Source of the DNA: Eudorina sp. 2006-703-Eu-15
Lineage: Eukaryota; Chlorophyta; Chlorophyceae; Chlamydomonadales; Volvocaceae
Direction: 5' to 3'
NCBI GenBank assembly: GCA_003117195.1
Contig: BDSI01000103.1
Coordinates: forward strand, 127,501-191,500
DNA: 64,000 nucleotides
Shown here piece after piece: positions 32,927-45,078 of the stretch (its first letter is position 1; the number at the start of each line of letters is the position of its first letter). The notes below the pieces were generated by a model, which was not told where the DNA came from, did not search any database, and was given only the letters and a program-made list of their open reading frames with translations. Both the position numbers and the translations under genes were made by a program.

Positions 32927-34912
32927 GGGTTTCTCTTGTATGTTGCCAAGATGAATCGAGTTAATTAAAATCTTATGAAATACCATTGGCTAAGTAAGTG
33001 TACACCCGTGTTCTGTTCCGGTTTTGAAGGTACGGCGACGGTTAAAGAAAGTCTTACAACCTGGCCCGTACGAATTGGCGACATACTCCGTCCTTGGGTC
33101 AGTCCATCGGTGATACGGTACGGCTTCTCATGGACCCCAGCGGCCGTTCGGTTGATTCGTGCTGGCGGTTGACCCCACAAGACCCGACCCAACTGGAACA
33201 GTTCACACAACACCAGTCGTTTGCCGGGCCCCAGCATCCTGCACCAAACATCCAAGGCCCGCAAAAAAGCAAATGCCCCACGTGCCTCACGCTTGCCGTT
33301 GTACCTCCTTTTTGTGGCAAGGAACCAGCCTACCGAAGCACGCAACGAAGCCCTGCAGACGTGGCAGTCCACTAGAACACAGGTGTCACGGGAAAAGCAG
33401 GTCAACGGTAATAACGGCTGTCGCGGCATTCCAACCGAACGTAGACCAGGTAGGACATGCGCCCGAAGGCACATGATCAATACATGAAGACCGAGTCCTT
33501 CAAAGAAGCAGTCGCCGAATGCACCGCCCTAGGTGCTTGCATAGGCGAAAGATCAACTATCCGAACATTGGCGCCATACGATTTTATAAAAGCCGTTCCA
33601 AGCTCGGTTGAGTTTCATCCTCTCCTTATGCATGCGCACTACAAGACATCAACAACCGACTCTGTCGCATTGCAAAAGCCACTTAACAGAGCCCACAACC
33701 ATCTTGACAAACAGCTGCTGCAGCAACAACTGGAACAGTAGCAATGGCAGTAGCAGCAGCAGCACCACCACCACCCACAACGACAGACGTGATTATTTCA
33801 CTTTACCCAATCCACAACACGCTCGGGCACAACGGCCCACGCACCCATAAAAGCGCGGTGTACGTTTGGCCTGCCGCATTAGTTCCAGAAAAGCGCAACT
33901 CCGATGATGCAACACAGCTTCGTGACGCCAGCGATGAGGCCTACCCATCGCGGCCTCGGGCGAAGTGAAACACTGGATGGAGGGTCAGCACCCCAACCTC
34001 CACCTCCGGCCGATATGGAACGAGGTGACCCGCCGGCCGAGACAGGCGCGTACACACCCGTCCTGGCAACATTTATGAATCTTCCCGCGCCGTTACCATG
34101 CAAGCCTCCTGCAGCCCTCCACACTGCTGAGCGGCCTCCGCACCAGCTTGTACGACCTCAAGAGGCTAAGCACCCCTAGACGACACGCACGTAAACACGC
34201 GACGCGACGCCGACAGTGCACGACCAGCACCCTCAGCATCTCCTGAAGGTCACGCAGTGCAACCCTGAACTCACCACCGGGCCACACCCGTACGCAACTC
34301 AACCTCAAAAAGGACTTGCCGTTCTTGACATATCGGATGGCAAACAGGCATTGACCTGCCATCCCGTCTTTTATTGCCCACGACTACTGAAGTTGTTGCC
34401 ACCGCGCTTACCCTGCATGTATCCCTGCCTGCCGGCCGCCTGTAGGCTCCACCAATCTGACGACGCGGGGCGTCGGCGGGCTGAGTGAAACGGGGCTGGG
34501 GACATGGACCCTCGCGCCGGAACCGGCCTGCAGCGAGGCGGGACAACTGCTGAGCCACCGACCATCAAGGCAATCGACCGATACCGGGGCTGCGTAATTC
34601 TTAACCGAGAACCCTGGAGCGTCCTGCGTTGTATGTGACAACTGGGCAGCATGCACCGCGTTGCCCGCCGTTGCCATCCGGCGAGCACACCGGTGCCTCC
34701 GCCCATCAACCTCGATGTGGTGCAGTGTCAGTGCAACGCCGTCGGCTCTGAGCCCGACCATCGAGTCACCCCTCCGCGGTCCCAAACGGCCGACGGAAGG
34801 ATGCTCAAACTGGAAGCGCCGGTAGCCCGCATCCCGACACCGAGACGCGGAGACAGCACAGAGCACGGACCACGGTCGCGCGGGAGCAACACTGCAGCAG
34901 ACCAATCCCAGC
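32927..34912. other. Intergenic region between QPT start and PP2C end
   Basis: About 2 kb upstream of leftward QPT and downstream of leftward PP2C. Open frames on both strands (for example 32965-33480 on the minus strand) lack domain signals or splice partners. CAG/CAC-rich bits occur at 33715-33780. No gene is supported here. Confidence 0.45.
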
Positions 34913-37900
34913 TCAGTCATCCACGTCCGAAGCTACAGGGGTTCTAGGTGAGGGCGCCTGCTGCTGCGCCTGCGACGGCGGAGACGGATGCTGCTGCTGC
35001 TGCTGGTTTTGATCGCCAGCGCTGCCGGTGGGCTGCGCCCCACTCGCAGGCTGCGGTGCCGCCGCCGGCCGCGGCGTGCTGGTCCCGTGCGCGTGCCCGC
35101 CGTTGTGGCCCGCCGTCAGGCCATGCATGCGCACGTCTACCACCACCACGGTGACGTTGTCGCGGCTGCCCTTCGCCAACGCCGCCTTGGCGAGCGAGCT
35201 GGCAGCCTTCTTCACTGCCATCTTGCTGCTCGAGGTGCGATGCAGCTCGCCGTTGAACTTCTCCAGGGCCAGCGCGCGGGCCTCCTCGTTGGTGAACACG
35301 TCCTGCGTGGCGCAGCGTCGTCGTTGCGTTATTACGCCGCGTCATATCGGATCGCGCGGAACGGCTATAGGAGTCCCTTTTGTACCAATGGCGCTGTGCC
35401 AATGCTATACCATGTGCTGCGCGTCGGAGCATAGCAGAAGGGCGTGTAGAGACCACCGAAGAGGCCACGAACGCCAAACCGACCCCGAAAAGCCGCAATC
35501 GCCGCATCACGCCTCGGCGAACACACGGTACCGATGGCGGGCAACGGGACACCCTCGCGCACGTCTCCTGCCAGCAGCACCCGGCATCGCATGGGGGGTG
35601 CTACTACCGCCCCACCCCGGCGTCCTATGCCTTCGTTGCCAGTCCCCAAACACAGGCCGCACAGCGCAGCAACGGGGTCGACATCAGCGCCCGGATGCGA
35701 CGCAATGCAGGTGGGAGGCACCAATCCAACGCACACTAAAAGCACAACGACGCGGCTAACCAACTGTCTGACAAGGCAGTGTCAACAAGGTGCATCAGAG
35801 CGCGTGGCAGACAGAACGACGGACACAGCCTTTCTGAACTGACGGACGGGCGAGTATCTGTGCGAATGACCAACTCCCCGCCCGTCACTCACCCACAGCC
35901 CGTCGCTCGCCATGATGAGCAGCTTGTCCTCCGGCCGCCGCACAACCGACGTAATCTACGCGGCAACGTGGACGCAAATGCAAAAGCGCGCAGCGGTGAG
36001 TTGCGCACCGCACATGTCGCGCATTCAAGAGGGGCCGAGTATCGTGCAGCCGGAGTAGTATCCAAGACACTCCTCCGGGCGACGCAGATCTACTTAAGGC
36101 TACTGCAAGGCACCTGCCAGTGACTGCTGAAGCACGCCCCACGCAGATCATATCAGCCGCGTGTGTTGCTGCAGTCATGGACGCAACGCTGTCATTTGCA
36201 CAGAAAGGATACGAAGACGAAAGAGCCACGCAGGAACGCCTTCATTAGGAACGCCTTTATTACCCCAACGCGCCCTGACCCACATCACGGACCACACGCC
36301 CGGTAGAGTAACGGAGCCTCGGGCTCGGGGCGGAAAGAAGGACAAGCCATCAAGGGCCAGGATGACCCCAAAACATGCCGCAGCTCCTCCGTCCTGCCGC
36401 CCCGCAGCAGCCGCGATCCTGTCACCTTGCTTTCGCTGCGTATCAGCAGGCACCCCTCCGAAACCCCTCGATGCTAACAACTTCCGCTCTAGGTTCCCGA
36501 GCGAATAGCCCATTCTCACCATCTGGCTGCAAGTGTACGGCATACATACAAGGCGATTGTCCACTCCCAATCTTTATTATTCTTGGCCAACCCGCAAAAC
36601 TCTCGCTATCAATCCCCCAACCCTTTCCTTCGACTTTCGCTTTTCTGGACCGACCCACAAAACTCCCCCGCTCTCCACCCCTACAAACCCACCCATCCCA
36701 CCCCGGCCACCCACCTCCGGCTCCGCGATGACGAACGGCCGCAGGCAGTGGTCCCCAATGGCTCGGCTGACTGCCAGCTCGCCCATCACCCTGTCCCACC
36801 AGACGTAACCTCCGGCCTGCTCCACACGCGACTGCAGCAGGCAAAGGGCCGGCCGACCGCGTGCATTCATTCACAAATGGGTTATTGAACTGGGTCCTGG
36901 ACGGAAAGGCCTGTGGGGGCCGACGACTGGAGAGGTCTCGTGGCACGGACACCACTTCCATGGCGCAACGTGCAACAGCTGCCCTCGACGGTCCCGCGAT
37001 CTGCTGAATCGTCTTGTCTGAAAGCCAGACCCTCTTGACACCCCGTGGGGCAAAGTCCGGGCTGTGGGGCTCAGGTCAGGCACACCACGTCACGCACGTA
37101 CCGGTGCTGCATTATCATTATCCTCCCCATCGGTCGTGTCCCCACTGTCACGCTGCAGGTGCGCATACCGCCTCATTCTTGTGCATCAGAGCTGCCCTTC
37201 CCGACCACGGCCCCTCTTCCCCGTGACATTGACACCGATCCACATGTACTCCAGCGACCCCACTGCAACGCCCCCGTCACCCGCACCCACCACTTCGTCG
37301 ACTCGCGTGGCTTTATGGTCCAGACTGAGCGCGACGGCCTCGCTCTCCCGGCAGAGCAGCGCTCGCGAGTCACCTGTGACACGCCGCCGGCGGCACCGTG
37401 TGTGTTTAGTGAGAGACCTCCACGAACCACCGGGCGGCACCGTGTGTGTTCGTTCGCGGGGCGTGCGTGATATAAAATGGGCCTAGCAGTGCCCAATAGT
37501 TGCCCAACATGTGCGTGATATCTCCCATCAGCACTCAGCGCGTCAGCCCCGGCAAAATACGTTGATCTGTGTTGTTCATGCACGTTCCCAAATCCTAGGG
37601 CACTCACGCGGCACGCAAACACGCACGCACGGCGGAACGAGGAAAACACCGCGGCAACAACACGGACGACAACCGGGCCATGCCTTTGCGCAGTGCGGCG
37701 CCACACGCTCGCACTTCGGCGCACGTACTCACCACAATTGCCGATCCAAAGCGTCCATGCGGTCACGAGGGACACCACGGCTGTGGTCCCAACCTCGTGC
37801 GCGCTGCGATTCTGTGCCAACTGAGCGTCAGTGTGGAGGAAGGCCGCCTTCAAGGCGGCCTCAAGGCCATCCACACGGGTAGGCCAGACCTCCGCCGGCG

Positions 37901-39054
37901 GAGCTTCGGCCGCTGCCGGGGCCGCGGGTGCTGCGGCTGCGCCACCGTCCGGCGGGGCAACGCTGTTAACCGCGGGAGCGACTGCGGCCGCCGCCACCGG
38001 CGCGATCGGCCCTGAAGCCGGCATGCCGTCCGCTTTCACGCTTGCCGTCACTACGGTTTTCAAGTGCTCGTGCAAGCTCTTGGCGCAGTGCTTCGCGACG
38101 TCCGGGCCTGCGCGAATCAGGGCGTGGCGGGCCAAAGGGCTGGCTGATGAATTCGGTGACTGCCGAGGGGATGCAGAACAACAGGCTTTTGCTGCACACG
38201 CCGGCCGCCATGCCCCCAAGGTGCATCAACACGCGCCCGACGCTCACCGCCATGGCCATCGTACACCGCAAAGAAGTGAACTGTAACTGGATCGGTGCCG
38301 TGTTTTTCGGCCTGCAGCTTGGGGTCAAACCCTGGTCGTGAGCCTTGTCCTTGCCCGACCCCGGAGGTGGGGGCTGGAGGCTCCTCAGGTCTCCCGGACG
38401 ATCCTGGAAGTGCCGCTTGTGCTGCTGAAGGCGTCGCAGCCGTTGGTTCCTGGCCCTTTTGCTGCTGTGACTGGGGATCTGCAGCCCCTTCAGCTGGCGC
38501 AATAACCTTAGGAGGTAGATGATCGCGTGCATTGCAAGTCCACCATTTCGGGACTACGAGCAAATCGGGAACCGCCTGCCAACTGCAAGGGTTGGGAAAG
38601 GTCGAAAGCCATGCCTCATTGTAAATAAAAAATTGCGCATTCCGGAAAAGCCTTCATTCCTCCCACCTGTCTTCCATGGTCATGCGCTGTCCCACCACAG
38701 ACTTTGCTGCGTAGGACGGGCATGCCCCCGCCGACCTTGCCGGTCTTGCAGCCTCCGTCGGGGTTGCCATCTCGTTCGCGCCGGGTGTCGACGAAACTGC
38801 GTTCCATGCATGCTTATTCATATCTTCACATATGTAAAAGAAGATGTCGGAAAACAGTCGTCTCAGACTCCTCGTGCGCTGGGGGCATCTTCCCACAGCC
38901 TGTGTCGTCCTCTCTCACCTTGTTGCCTGGGAGGAGATCTTTCAACGTTGACAGCGTCTGGCTGTCCAATGCTGGACCTAGGCGCCGCGACGCTCTTGCT
39001 GCTGGGTTGGTTGCCAAGGCTCTTCTTGATCTTTTTCCACAGCTTCTTGAACAT
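34913..39054 (-). CDS. PP2C-family Ser/Thr protein phosphatase
   Basis: Mg/Mn-dependent phosphatase removing phosphate from Ser/Thr residues; plants and algae have many paralogues, so the substrate cannot be inferred. Eight exons, about 542 residues: 39054..38919, 38796..38667, 38582..38248, 38107..37733, 37373..37291, 36831..36715, 35955..35893, 35302..34913. Motifs in order: [16 protein letters not shown] (motif 1 region); [10 protein letters not shown] (metal-binding Asp and Gly); GTTAVV...[75 protein letters not shown] (metal Asp); [15 protein letters not shown] (metal Asp). The N-terminus is a short Lys-rich amphipathic helix ([14 protein letters not shown]). Two low-complexity insertions interrupt the domain: a Gln/Pro/Ala segment before DGHGG and an Ala/Pro segment after it. 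The C-terminal tail is His/Gly- and Gln-rich. All splice phases agree. Confidence 0.95.
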
Positions 39055-39445
39055 GGGATGCCAAGGACAACCTAATTCAACTCATGCGACCTGTATCATT
39101 ATTGATCAAGTCGACCTTGCGGAGAGGCTGTCGGACACTGCTGTGACCACCTGAAAGCATAACTACACACCTATGACCACATGCCAGTGCATGTTAGAAG
39201 GCTGTCATGTTTGTCTGGCAAAACAGGCTCTATAGCGGCCAGCATTCATAAATCACGACATTGCGTGTGAAGTACTGGGGACGCGCATGGTATCTTGCAC
39301 TGTATTGCAACTACAGTGCTGCATGTCGAAAATTCATTATGTCGTATTACCATTCATGTTCGTTATAACACGCCTTGCATGAGGCCTGGGCCTGCAAGTC
39401 CAAGTGACCTTGGACACGTCGACTCCTTTAAATAACACTCCAGCC
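39055..39445. promoter_or_regulatory. Divergent upstream region, PP2C / DRC10-like
   Basis: 391 bp between the start codons of leftward PP2C and the rightward DRC10-like gene, clearly AT-richer than the genes on either side. A TTTAAATAA element 15-20 bp before the DRC10-like ATG could act as a TATA-like box; this is inferred only from sequence and position. Confidence 0.5.
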
Positions 39446-42400
39446 ATGAATTCACTAGAGGCTGGTCGAGTACTTAGTGTTTTGGATGAGACGCTGGAAG
39501 GGTTGAGGTGAGGATAGTCCTCAGGCCTAATTTCATTCCACTAGTATGTAACAAGTAGGCCGTTGCAGGCTGGTTTCGTACATTACACAAGATGTGTTGG
39601 ATACAGCGGAGCAGCTGCGCGATATGTTGGGGGAGGTAGGGCATTTCGTCACATGCCGCTGGGCGCGCGCTCTTTGCTAAGCGTTCCCCGCGCCCTCACC
39701 TGCATCACAAGGATCTTGCGAATACGCTGATCAAGCACAGACAGCTTCTTCAGACAGCGAAATCAACGTTGAATAACGAGCAGCTCCAAGCGTCGACGCT
39801 GGAGCTCGTACGGCTGCTCAAGGTGAGGGCATCCCGTGAGAGGGCCCCCGACAGGGTGGGCCAAGGGTGGGCCAAGCGACGGAGATTGGCGGCTGTGAGG
39901 CTACCCAGGAGGCGGCAAAACGCGCAGACATGCCAGCTCGAACCATCGACAAGAGGCGGACGTGTTCAGATCAATTGCTCTCGCCCTCGAAGGCCCTCTG
40001 ATTGCGCCCATCACACAAAAATGGACCTGATGGATGTGAGGCAAGGGATGCAGGATCTGAGTCACCCAGAATCAGGGGCCCGGCTGCCCTAGAGGTCCGG
40101 CACCCCGGACGACGGTGGCCCCCAGCGGGTTAGTCCCACACAGGCAAGCCGTGCGCATGGCCATCCCTCAGCCCCCGACATCCTGACCTTGCACGCCCCG
40201 TCCCCCCTTCTCCCTGCCCCCGCCCCCACCGCCGCCGCCGCCGCCGCCACAGAAATCGCCGTCAGCGCAACGCCTGCAGGTCTTGCCCTACGAGCGCACG
40301 TACGGCATTTTGCAAGCGCTGCAGTACTTTGACCAGGTGGGTCGGCCAGGAGGCGACGCGGGTCCGAGGTTGTCCACCGCAGCGTCGTGCGCTGCTGCTG
40401 TGGGGGGCCTCCTCCTGGCGCGAACGGCGGGCGTCGTCTTGGCGGCCCCGGCAGCAGCCCGTGGGATAGCGCCCAGCCGTACGCGCTGCAAGCGGGTGCA
40501 GCGGGGGAGCCCTCCCTGGAATGCCTGCGGAGGCCCCCTCTCGGGCTACCGTATCCCAGCGGGGGCTGGAATGGGAGGGCCGGGGCTGGAATGGGATCAT
40601 CACCTGCCGGCGAAGTTGCGGAGGCCCTGCCCTGGCTTGCGGTCGAACGTTCGGTGGCGATTACGGTGTCGCCGCAGCTGCTCGGATTGCCGTACCTGGG
40701 CTCGTACCCTGCTGGGCGGTCCCGCCACCACACTGCACGTGCTGTGTCGCGGCCCTCATCCCCAAAGCCCCAACCGCCCTGCCCGCACGCAGCTGAGGCT
40801 GTTCACGCAAAAGCGGCTGACCACGACAGTGGAGGAGGACAGCAGTAACCGGGAGTACTTCGAGGAGGTGAGCTGCGCTGCCTTAGGCCCGGTCGCCGTG
40901 GGGGGGGCGTGGCGGGATTCGTGGCTGCGGCAGTGGGCGTGGCCGGGGGCGTTGCGGGGCTCGTGGCTGCGGCGGTCGGCGTGGCGGGGTTCGTGGGCGG
41001 GATTCGTGGCTGCGGCGGTGGGCGTGGCGGGGGCCAATAATTGAAGAAAACGAAGCCCCGAACGATTGTTGGTGGGGTTGTGGTGCGGACGGCACGGAGG
41101 TTGCACTCCCCATGGCCTTCAGTGGTGTTGTGGTACGGCAGCCAGGCCGGGCGGATGACGTGTGCGGGTCTCGTGACAACATGTCAATGGGTTACGTAAC
41201 GGCGACTGAGTCGGCTCTAGCGGGTCAGCCAAACCCAGCCCAACCTGCACGTCCCGACCGCTCTTGCGGCGGGTAACGACCGCCGGTCCCTTTCCAGCCA
41301 GCGCCGCATCCTGTGAACCCGCTCCCGATCCCGATCCCGCTCCCGGGGGATGTACGTTTCGTGGAGGAGTGGATTTCCTCCCCGGGCTTGCGCCCCGGCC
41401 AGGTTTGGCAGAGCGTCAGGACCCCTTGGCTAGCCCCCCAGTCAGGTCCGACAGACGCGTTATTGGGCGGCTTCTGCCTCGATTTGGTCCCTCTCATAAG
41501 AAATGTGAAGTCTGAAACTGACCGCAAGCAAGGTCATGATGCCCTCGTGGAGACGCGCGCGCACACGCGCACCCAAATGTCCAGTCTGGGGGGCCAGTCT
41601 GGGGGGGCGTCTGGGAGCTGTCAGCGGTGTGCAAGAATGCCCCGCCACTAGGCAGTAGGCCGCTGCGGCACCGGTTCCCGGTCCGGCGGTGAACCTCCCC
41701 TCGCCCCCCTCGCTCTGGCGGTCCGCGCATTTCATCGTTGCGTGCCGACCCGCTACACCCCTCCCTCCCTCCCTCGCCCGGCGCGCGCAGGTTCGAGACC
41801 GAGAGGAGCGGGCGGTGGCGGAGCGGCTGCAGCTGGAGCAGAAGCTGCGGTTACAGCGGGTGGAGCTGCAGAAGGCGGCGGGAAGCATCCAGGTTGGTGC
41901 GGGGGGGGGCCAGCATCCAGGTTGGTGCGGGGGGGGGCCAGCATCCAGGTTGGTGCGGGGGGGGGGGGCCAGCATCCAGGTTGGTGCGGGGGGGGGGTCA
42001 GCTTGCAGTTGCGACGGACGGCGCCGCGGGGGGGCCCCCGGTGATTGGAGGAGGCACCTGGGGGTCGCAGTCACTGCGGCAGGACGCGCAAACGACTCGG
42101 AGCGTTAGGGTTTCTGGGCGCGCGACCCATCTCTTCTCTGCGGACACACCCCGCGGCACAGGGACCCCCAGACCTTGTGTGAGCCCCTCTCTGTACGCAC
42201 AGCACGCACAGCACGCACACCAGGCTCATCACGCACATCACGCGCATCACGCGCAGCGCGTGCATGATGTCTCTTGACCCATCAACTGACGCGCTCGACC
42301 TACCTCGTTCTGGTCTCGCCGGAGGGTGTGTTCTAAGACCCCCTCTCTGGCTGGGCCGGAGGCCGGAGGGTTGCCTTCCCGGAGGGTTGCCTTCCCGGAG

Positions 42401-45078
42401 GGTTGCCTTCCCGGAGGGTTGCCTTCCCGGAGGGTTGCCTTCCCGGAGGGTTGCCTTCCCGGAGGGTTGCCTTCCCGGAGGGTTGCCTTCCCGGAGGGTT
42501 GCCTTCCCGGAGGGTTGCCTTCCCGGAGGGTTGCCTTTCCGGAGGGTTGCCATCCCGCCCCGCGGGTGCTGTTTAGGGACGAGGACGCCTGTCTCAGGTC
42601 GCGTTGCGTCGAGCGGTCTTGCTTGCCGGTGGCGTCACCGCCCCCAACAGGTTTCGGAGGACCGGGCGAGGGGGGAGGTGGCGGACGTCCAGAGCAGCAC
42701 TGCGCAGGCGCGGGGCGCCATCGAGGCGGCCGCCAAGTCGCAGGCGGATAATGACAGGGCCGCGTTCCAGGTGGGACCCGCGGGGATGTGGCGTGCGGGG
42801 CGGCCCAGGGCGTGGTGGGTAGAGTACCCGCCCAATACCAGTATGGTGGCGAGTCGTGGAGGTGTCGGAGGGGCAAGCCGGCAGGTAAAAGGGATTCATT
42901 CGTTTTGGGGGGCCCCAAGGGTTGCGCGCAACTGGGGCGCCCCGGGCCTTATGCATGAAATGGACCCGTACGTAATGAAACCGAATCCGCCCCGAGTAAG
43001 TGTACCATCTTACCATGCGGTGCCGGATGGGCAGTACCTGTACGGAGGTACCTGCAAGACGAGCTCCAGTGCCTGCAGGGAATCCCTCACGGCCCACCCT
43101 CATCCGCACGGCTCACGGCTCACCCTCATCCGCACAGCTCACGGCTCACCCCCACTGCCCCCGCAGGCGGATCTGGCGTTGGCGACCAAGGAGCTGGCGG
43201 CCGCCCGTGCCGAGCTGGCCCGGCTGAGGGCGGACCACAAGGACAACGAGGCGCTGCTGCGGAAAGCGCGGAAGCGTGCGGAGCAGGTGCGGCGGGCGGC
43301 GGGCGGGGGGGTGGGGGCGGTGGATCCAGAGTGTGTAAAAGAAAGCCGAGCCGCGAGAAGCGAAGGGTGTGTGTGTGTGATCTGCTGGTAACGGAGGCGG
43401 TAAATCTGGGTGTGTGTGTGTGTGTGTGTGTGTGTGCTATTCGGCAGGCAAAGCAGGCGTGCGTGACACGCCAGGGGCGTGGCAGTGGCCAGGAGTGTGG
43501 CGGGTGGCGGGTGTGAGGAGCGCTTGCGGGTGGGGCGAAGCGTCGGGCCTGTCGCCTGCGGACCTGGCCGACTGGGGGGTGCACCCCTCACCCAAGACCC
43601 AAGACTGGCAGCAGCGCAGTTTGAAGATGTCGACCAATTTCCCATATCCGCCAAGACCCAACCCTCAAATGTCTACCAATTTCCCATATCCCCCAACCCT
43701 CAACGCCCCGGGATCCCCCTGTACGACAGGATGTGGAGGTGCAGATCGCCGATTACGACGGGGACGTGGGCGCCAAGGAGGACGAGCTGGGCAAGGCGCG
43801 CGCCGAGTACGAGGAGGTGCTCAGTCAGCTGCATGTACGTGGGGCCGTACTGTATGTACGGCAAGACGGTGTGACGAGAAAAACTCAGTAACACGTTTTG
43901 CGTGTGTGTAGGTGTTTTAGAGGACTGAGCGAGCCGCGAGGAGCAATGTGTGTGCGTGTGCGTTCGTAGGGAGGGTTAGAGGGCAGGAGCGCGTGACATG
44001 CAAGGGGCAAGTGTGTTTAATGGCAAGTGTGGTTAATGACAAGTGTGGTTAATGACAAGTGTGGTTAATGACAAGTGTGGTTAATGACAAGTGTGGTTAA
44101 TGACAAGTGTGGTTAATGACAAGTGTGTTTAGAAATGCAACCCGTCCGACCCAAACCAACCCCCAGTATACTTACCATATTAACCTGCGAGATGGAAAAC
44201 ATGAAAACAGCAACAATGGCAAGAGTGTGTGTGTGTGTGGTGCGAGGGGGTGAGGGATGGACCGGATGTATGCACAGTGGTCAAACCCGCTGTGGTCAAA
44301 CCTCTGGCGACGCTGAGGGACGGCCGCCCCGCCCCGCACCGTAGGAGTACAACCGGGGGTGGAGCGAGATGTACCAGGAGCGTCTGGAGCACGAGGAGCG
44401 CGAGCGGCGGCTGGCGGAGCAGCGGTTCCAGGTGGGGGCGGCCGTGGAATGGAGAGGGCGGGGGTCTGGGCCCCGGGTCACATTCCCCCTCGACCCTCCG
44501 GGGATCCGTCGATCGGGACAGGCGGGCTGGGCGAGGGGGCCCTAGTGGCCTCCAGCAGGGCAGGGGCAGGGCAAGTGGGTGCACCAACCTTGGTCGTGTA
44601 TGCGGCACCGCGTGCCGCTCGCCCGTGGGCCCCATCATCCGCATAGGGGGATAGGGGGATGAATCATCCCATAGGTGCTGCGGTGGTTGTCGATTGCGGT
44701 CGCGGTCCCTTCCCCCTTGAGCCCGGCCTGCTGCGCTACCCTGCCCTGTCGGACAGCTCCGCCAGGTGCTCCTGCGCTCTATTATCATGACGTTACGGTG
44801 GGCCCCGCGGGCCATCGGTGACCGCCGCAGCCTCCTCACCACACACTGTACCGTAATTGCTCTGTCCTTGGGTTGCGTGCTCCAACCCGCTGGACCCGGA
44901 CAACGATCCCGACCTCCGACCCCGCACCCGCCCGCAGGCGGCGCTGCTCAACCTGCGGCGCAACCACGCGGCGCGCGTCGTCCAGGCTGCCTGGCGCGCC
45001 TACAAGAAGGCCAAGGAGATTGCGCGGAAGAAAGCCAAGAAGGCGGAGAAGGCCAAGAAGGCGGCCAAGAAGAAGTAG
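39446..45078 (+). CDS. DRC10/IQCD-like nexin-dynein regulatory complex protein (coiled coil, IQ motif)
   Basis: Eleven exons, about 357 residues: 39446..39507, 39569..39635, 39712..39822, 40253..40336, 40793..40867, 41791..41892, 42651..42770, 43167..43286, 43730..43834, 44345..44431, 44938..45078. All junctions are in phase; the exon 3 acceptor is AAG rather than CAG. The N-terminal part (EAGRVLSVLDETLEGLRLVS and LGEDLANTLIKHRQLL) resembles the DRC10/IQCD family. The middle is a long heptad-like coiled coil rich in Ala, Glu, Arg and Lys (residues about 140-305). The C-terminus has one IQ-type motif (HAARVVQAAWRAYKKAKE) ending in a Lys/Ala-rich tail, as in axonemal IQCD/IQCG proteins. DRC10 belongs to the nexin-dynein regulatory complex between outer-doublet microtubules and helps control ciliary bending. 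DRC9/IQCG is the alternative. The exon 6 donor lies in a tandem repeat, described separately. Confidence 0.78.
41884..42000 (+). repeat. 28-bp tandem repeat that multiplies a 5' splice site
   Basis: Four copies (starts 41884, 41912, 41940, 41971) of a unit reading AGCATCCAG followed by GTTGGTGCGGGGGGGGGCC. The first copy spans the exon 6/intron 6 boundary of the DRC10-like gene (exon ends 41892), so each copy carries the same CAG|GTTGGT donor. Spacing is 28, 28 and 31 nt. Use of donors 2 or 3 shifts the frame; donor 4 (87 nt downstream) keeps it, adding 29 Gly-rich residues without a stop. Confidence 0.85.
42364..42553. repeat. 16-bp minisatellite, ~12 copies
   Basis: Almost perfect tandem array of GGAGGGTTGCCTTCCC in intron 6 of the DRC10-like gene. 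Each unit contains an inverted GGAAGGCAACC/GGTTGCC-type partial palindrome. Copies differ at only one or two positions, suggesting recent expansion. Confidence 0.92.
43410..43490 (-). repeat. (GT)n plus inverted family B repeat
   Basis: A GT run at about 43412-43436 followed by the reverse complement of family B (GGCAGGCAAAGCAGGCGTGC then GTGACACGCC). The order tail-then-element on this strand matches element-then-(AC)n on the other, as in the giant-gene introns. It is located in intron 8 of the DRC10-like gene. Confidence 0.55.
44009..44131. repeat. 16-bp minisatellite, 7-8 copies
   Basis: Tandem AAGTGTGGTTAATGAC units in intron 9 of the DRC10-like gene; the first and last copies carry TGTTTAA/TGTTTAG variants. 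No splice or coding element lies in the unit. Confidence 0.9.
44776..44850 (+). repeat. Dispersed repeat family A, copy 3
   Basis: TATTATCATGACGTTACGGT then GGGCCCCGCGGGCCATCGGT then GACCGC and CAGCCTCCTCACCACACAC. The 3' part is shared with the copy at 54999-55075 rather than with copies 1-2. It lies in intron 10 of the DRC10-like gene. Confidence 0.5.

Noticed and set aside
32965..33480. 171-codon minus-strand frame considered as the QPT N-terminus
   Set aside because: It has no transit-peptide character and no in-phase donor. The 11-nt ATG exon at 32926-32916 joins the next exon perfectly and gives the expected protein start.
39055..39445. tRNA or small RNA gene in the AT-rich divergent region
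   Set aside because: I looked for a cloverleaf or A/B-box pattern and found none convincing by eye; a tRNA scan would be needed to exclude it fully.
42364..42553. Regular repeats considered as a CRISPR array
   Set aside because: Units are 16 bp and directly adjacent, without unique spacers, inside an intron of a eukaryotic gene.
42264..43391. 375-codon plus-strand open frame across introns of the DRC10-like gene
   Set aside because: It translates the 16-bp minisatellite and intron sequence. Only the parts at 42651-42770 and 43167-43286 are coding, as separate exons in the spliced model.
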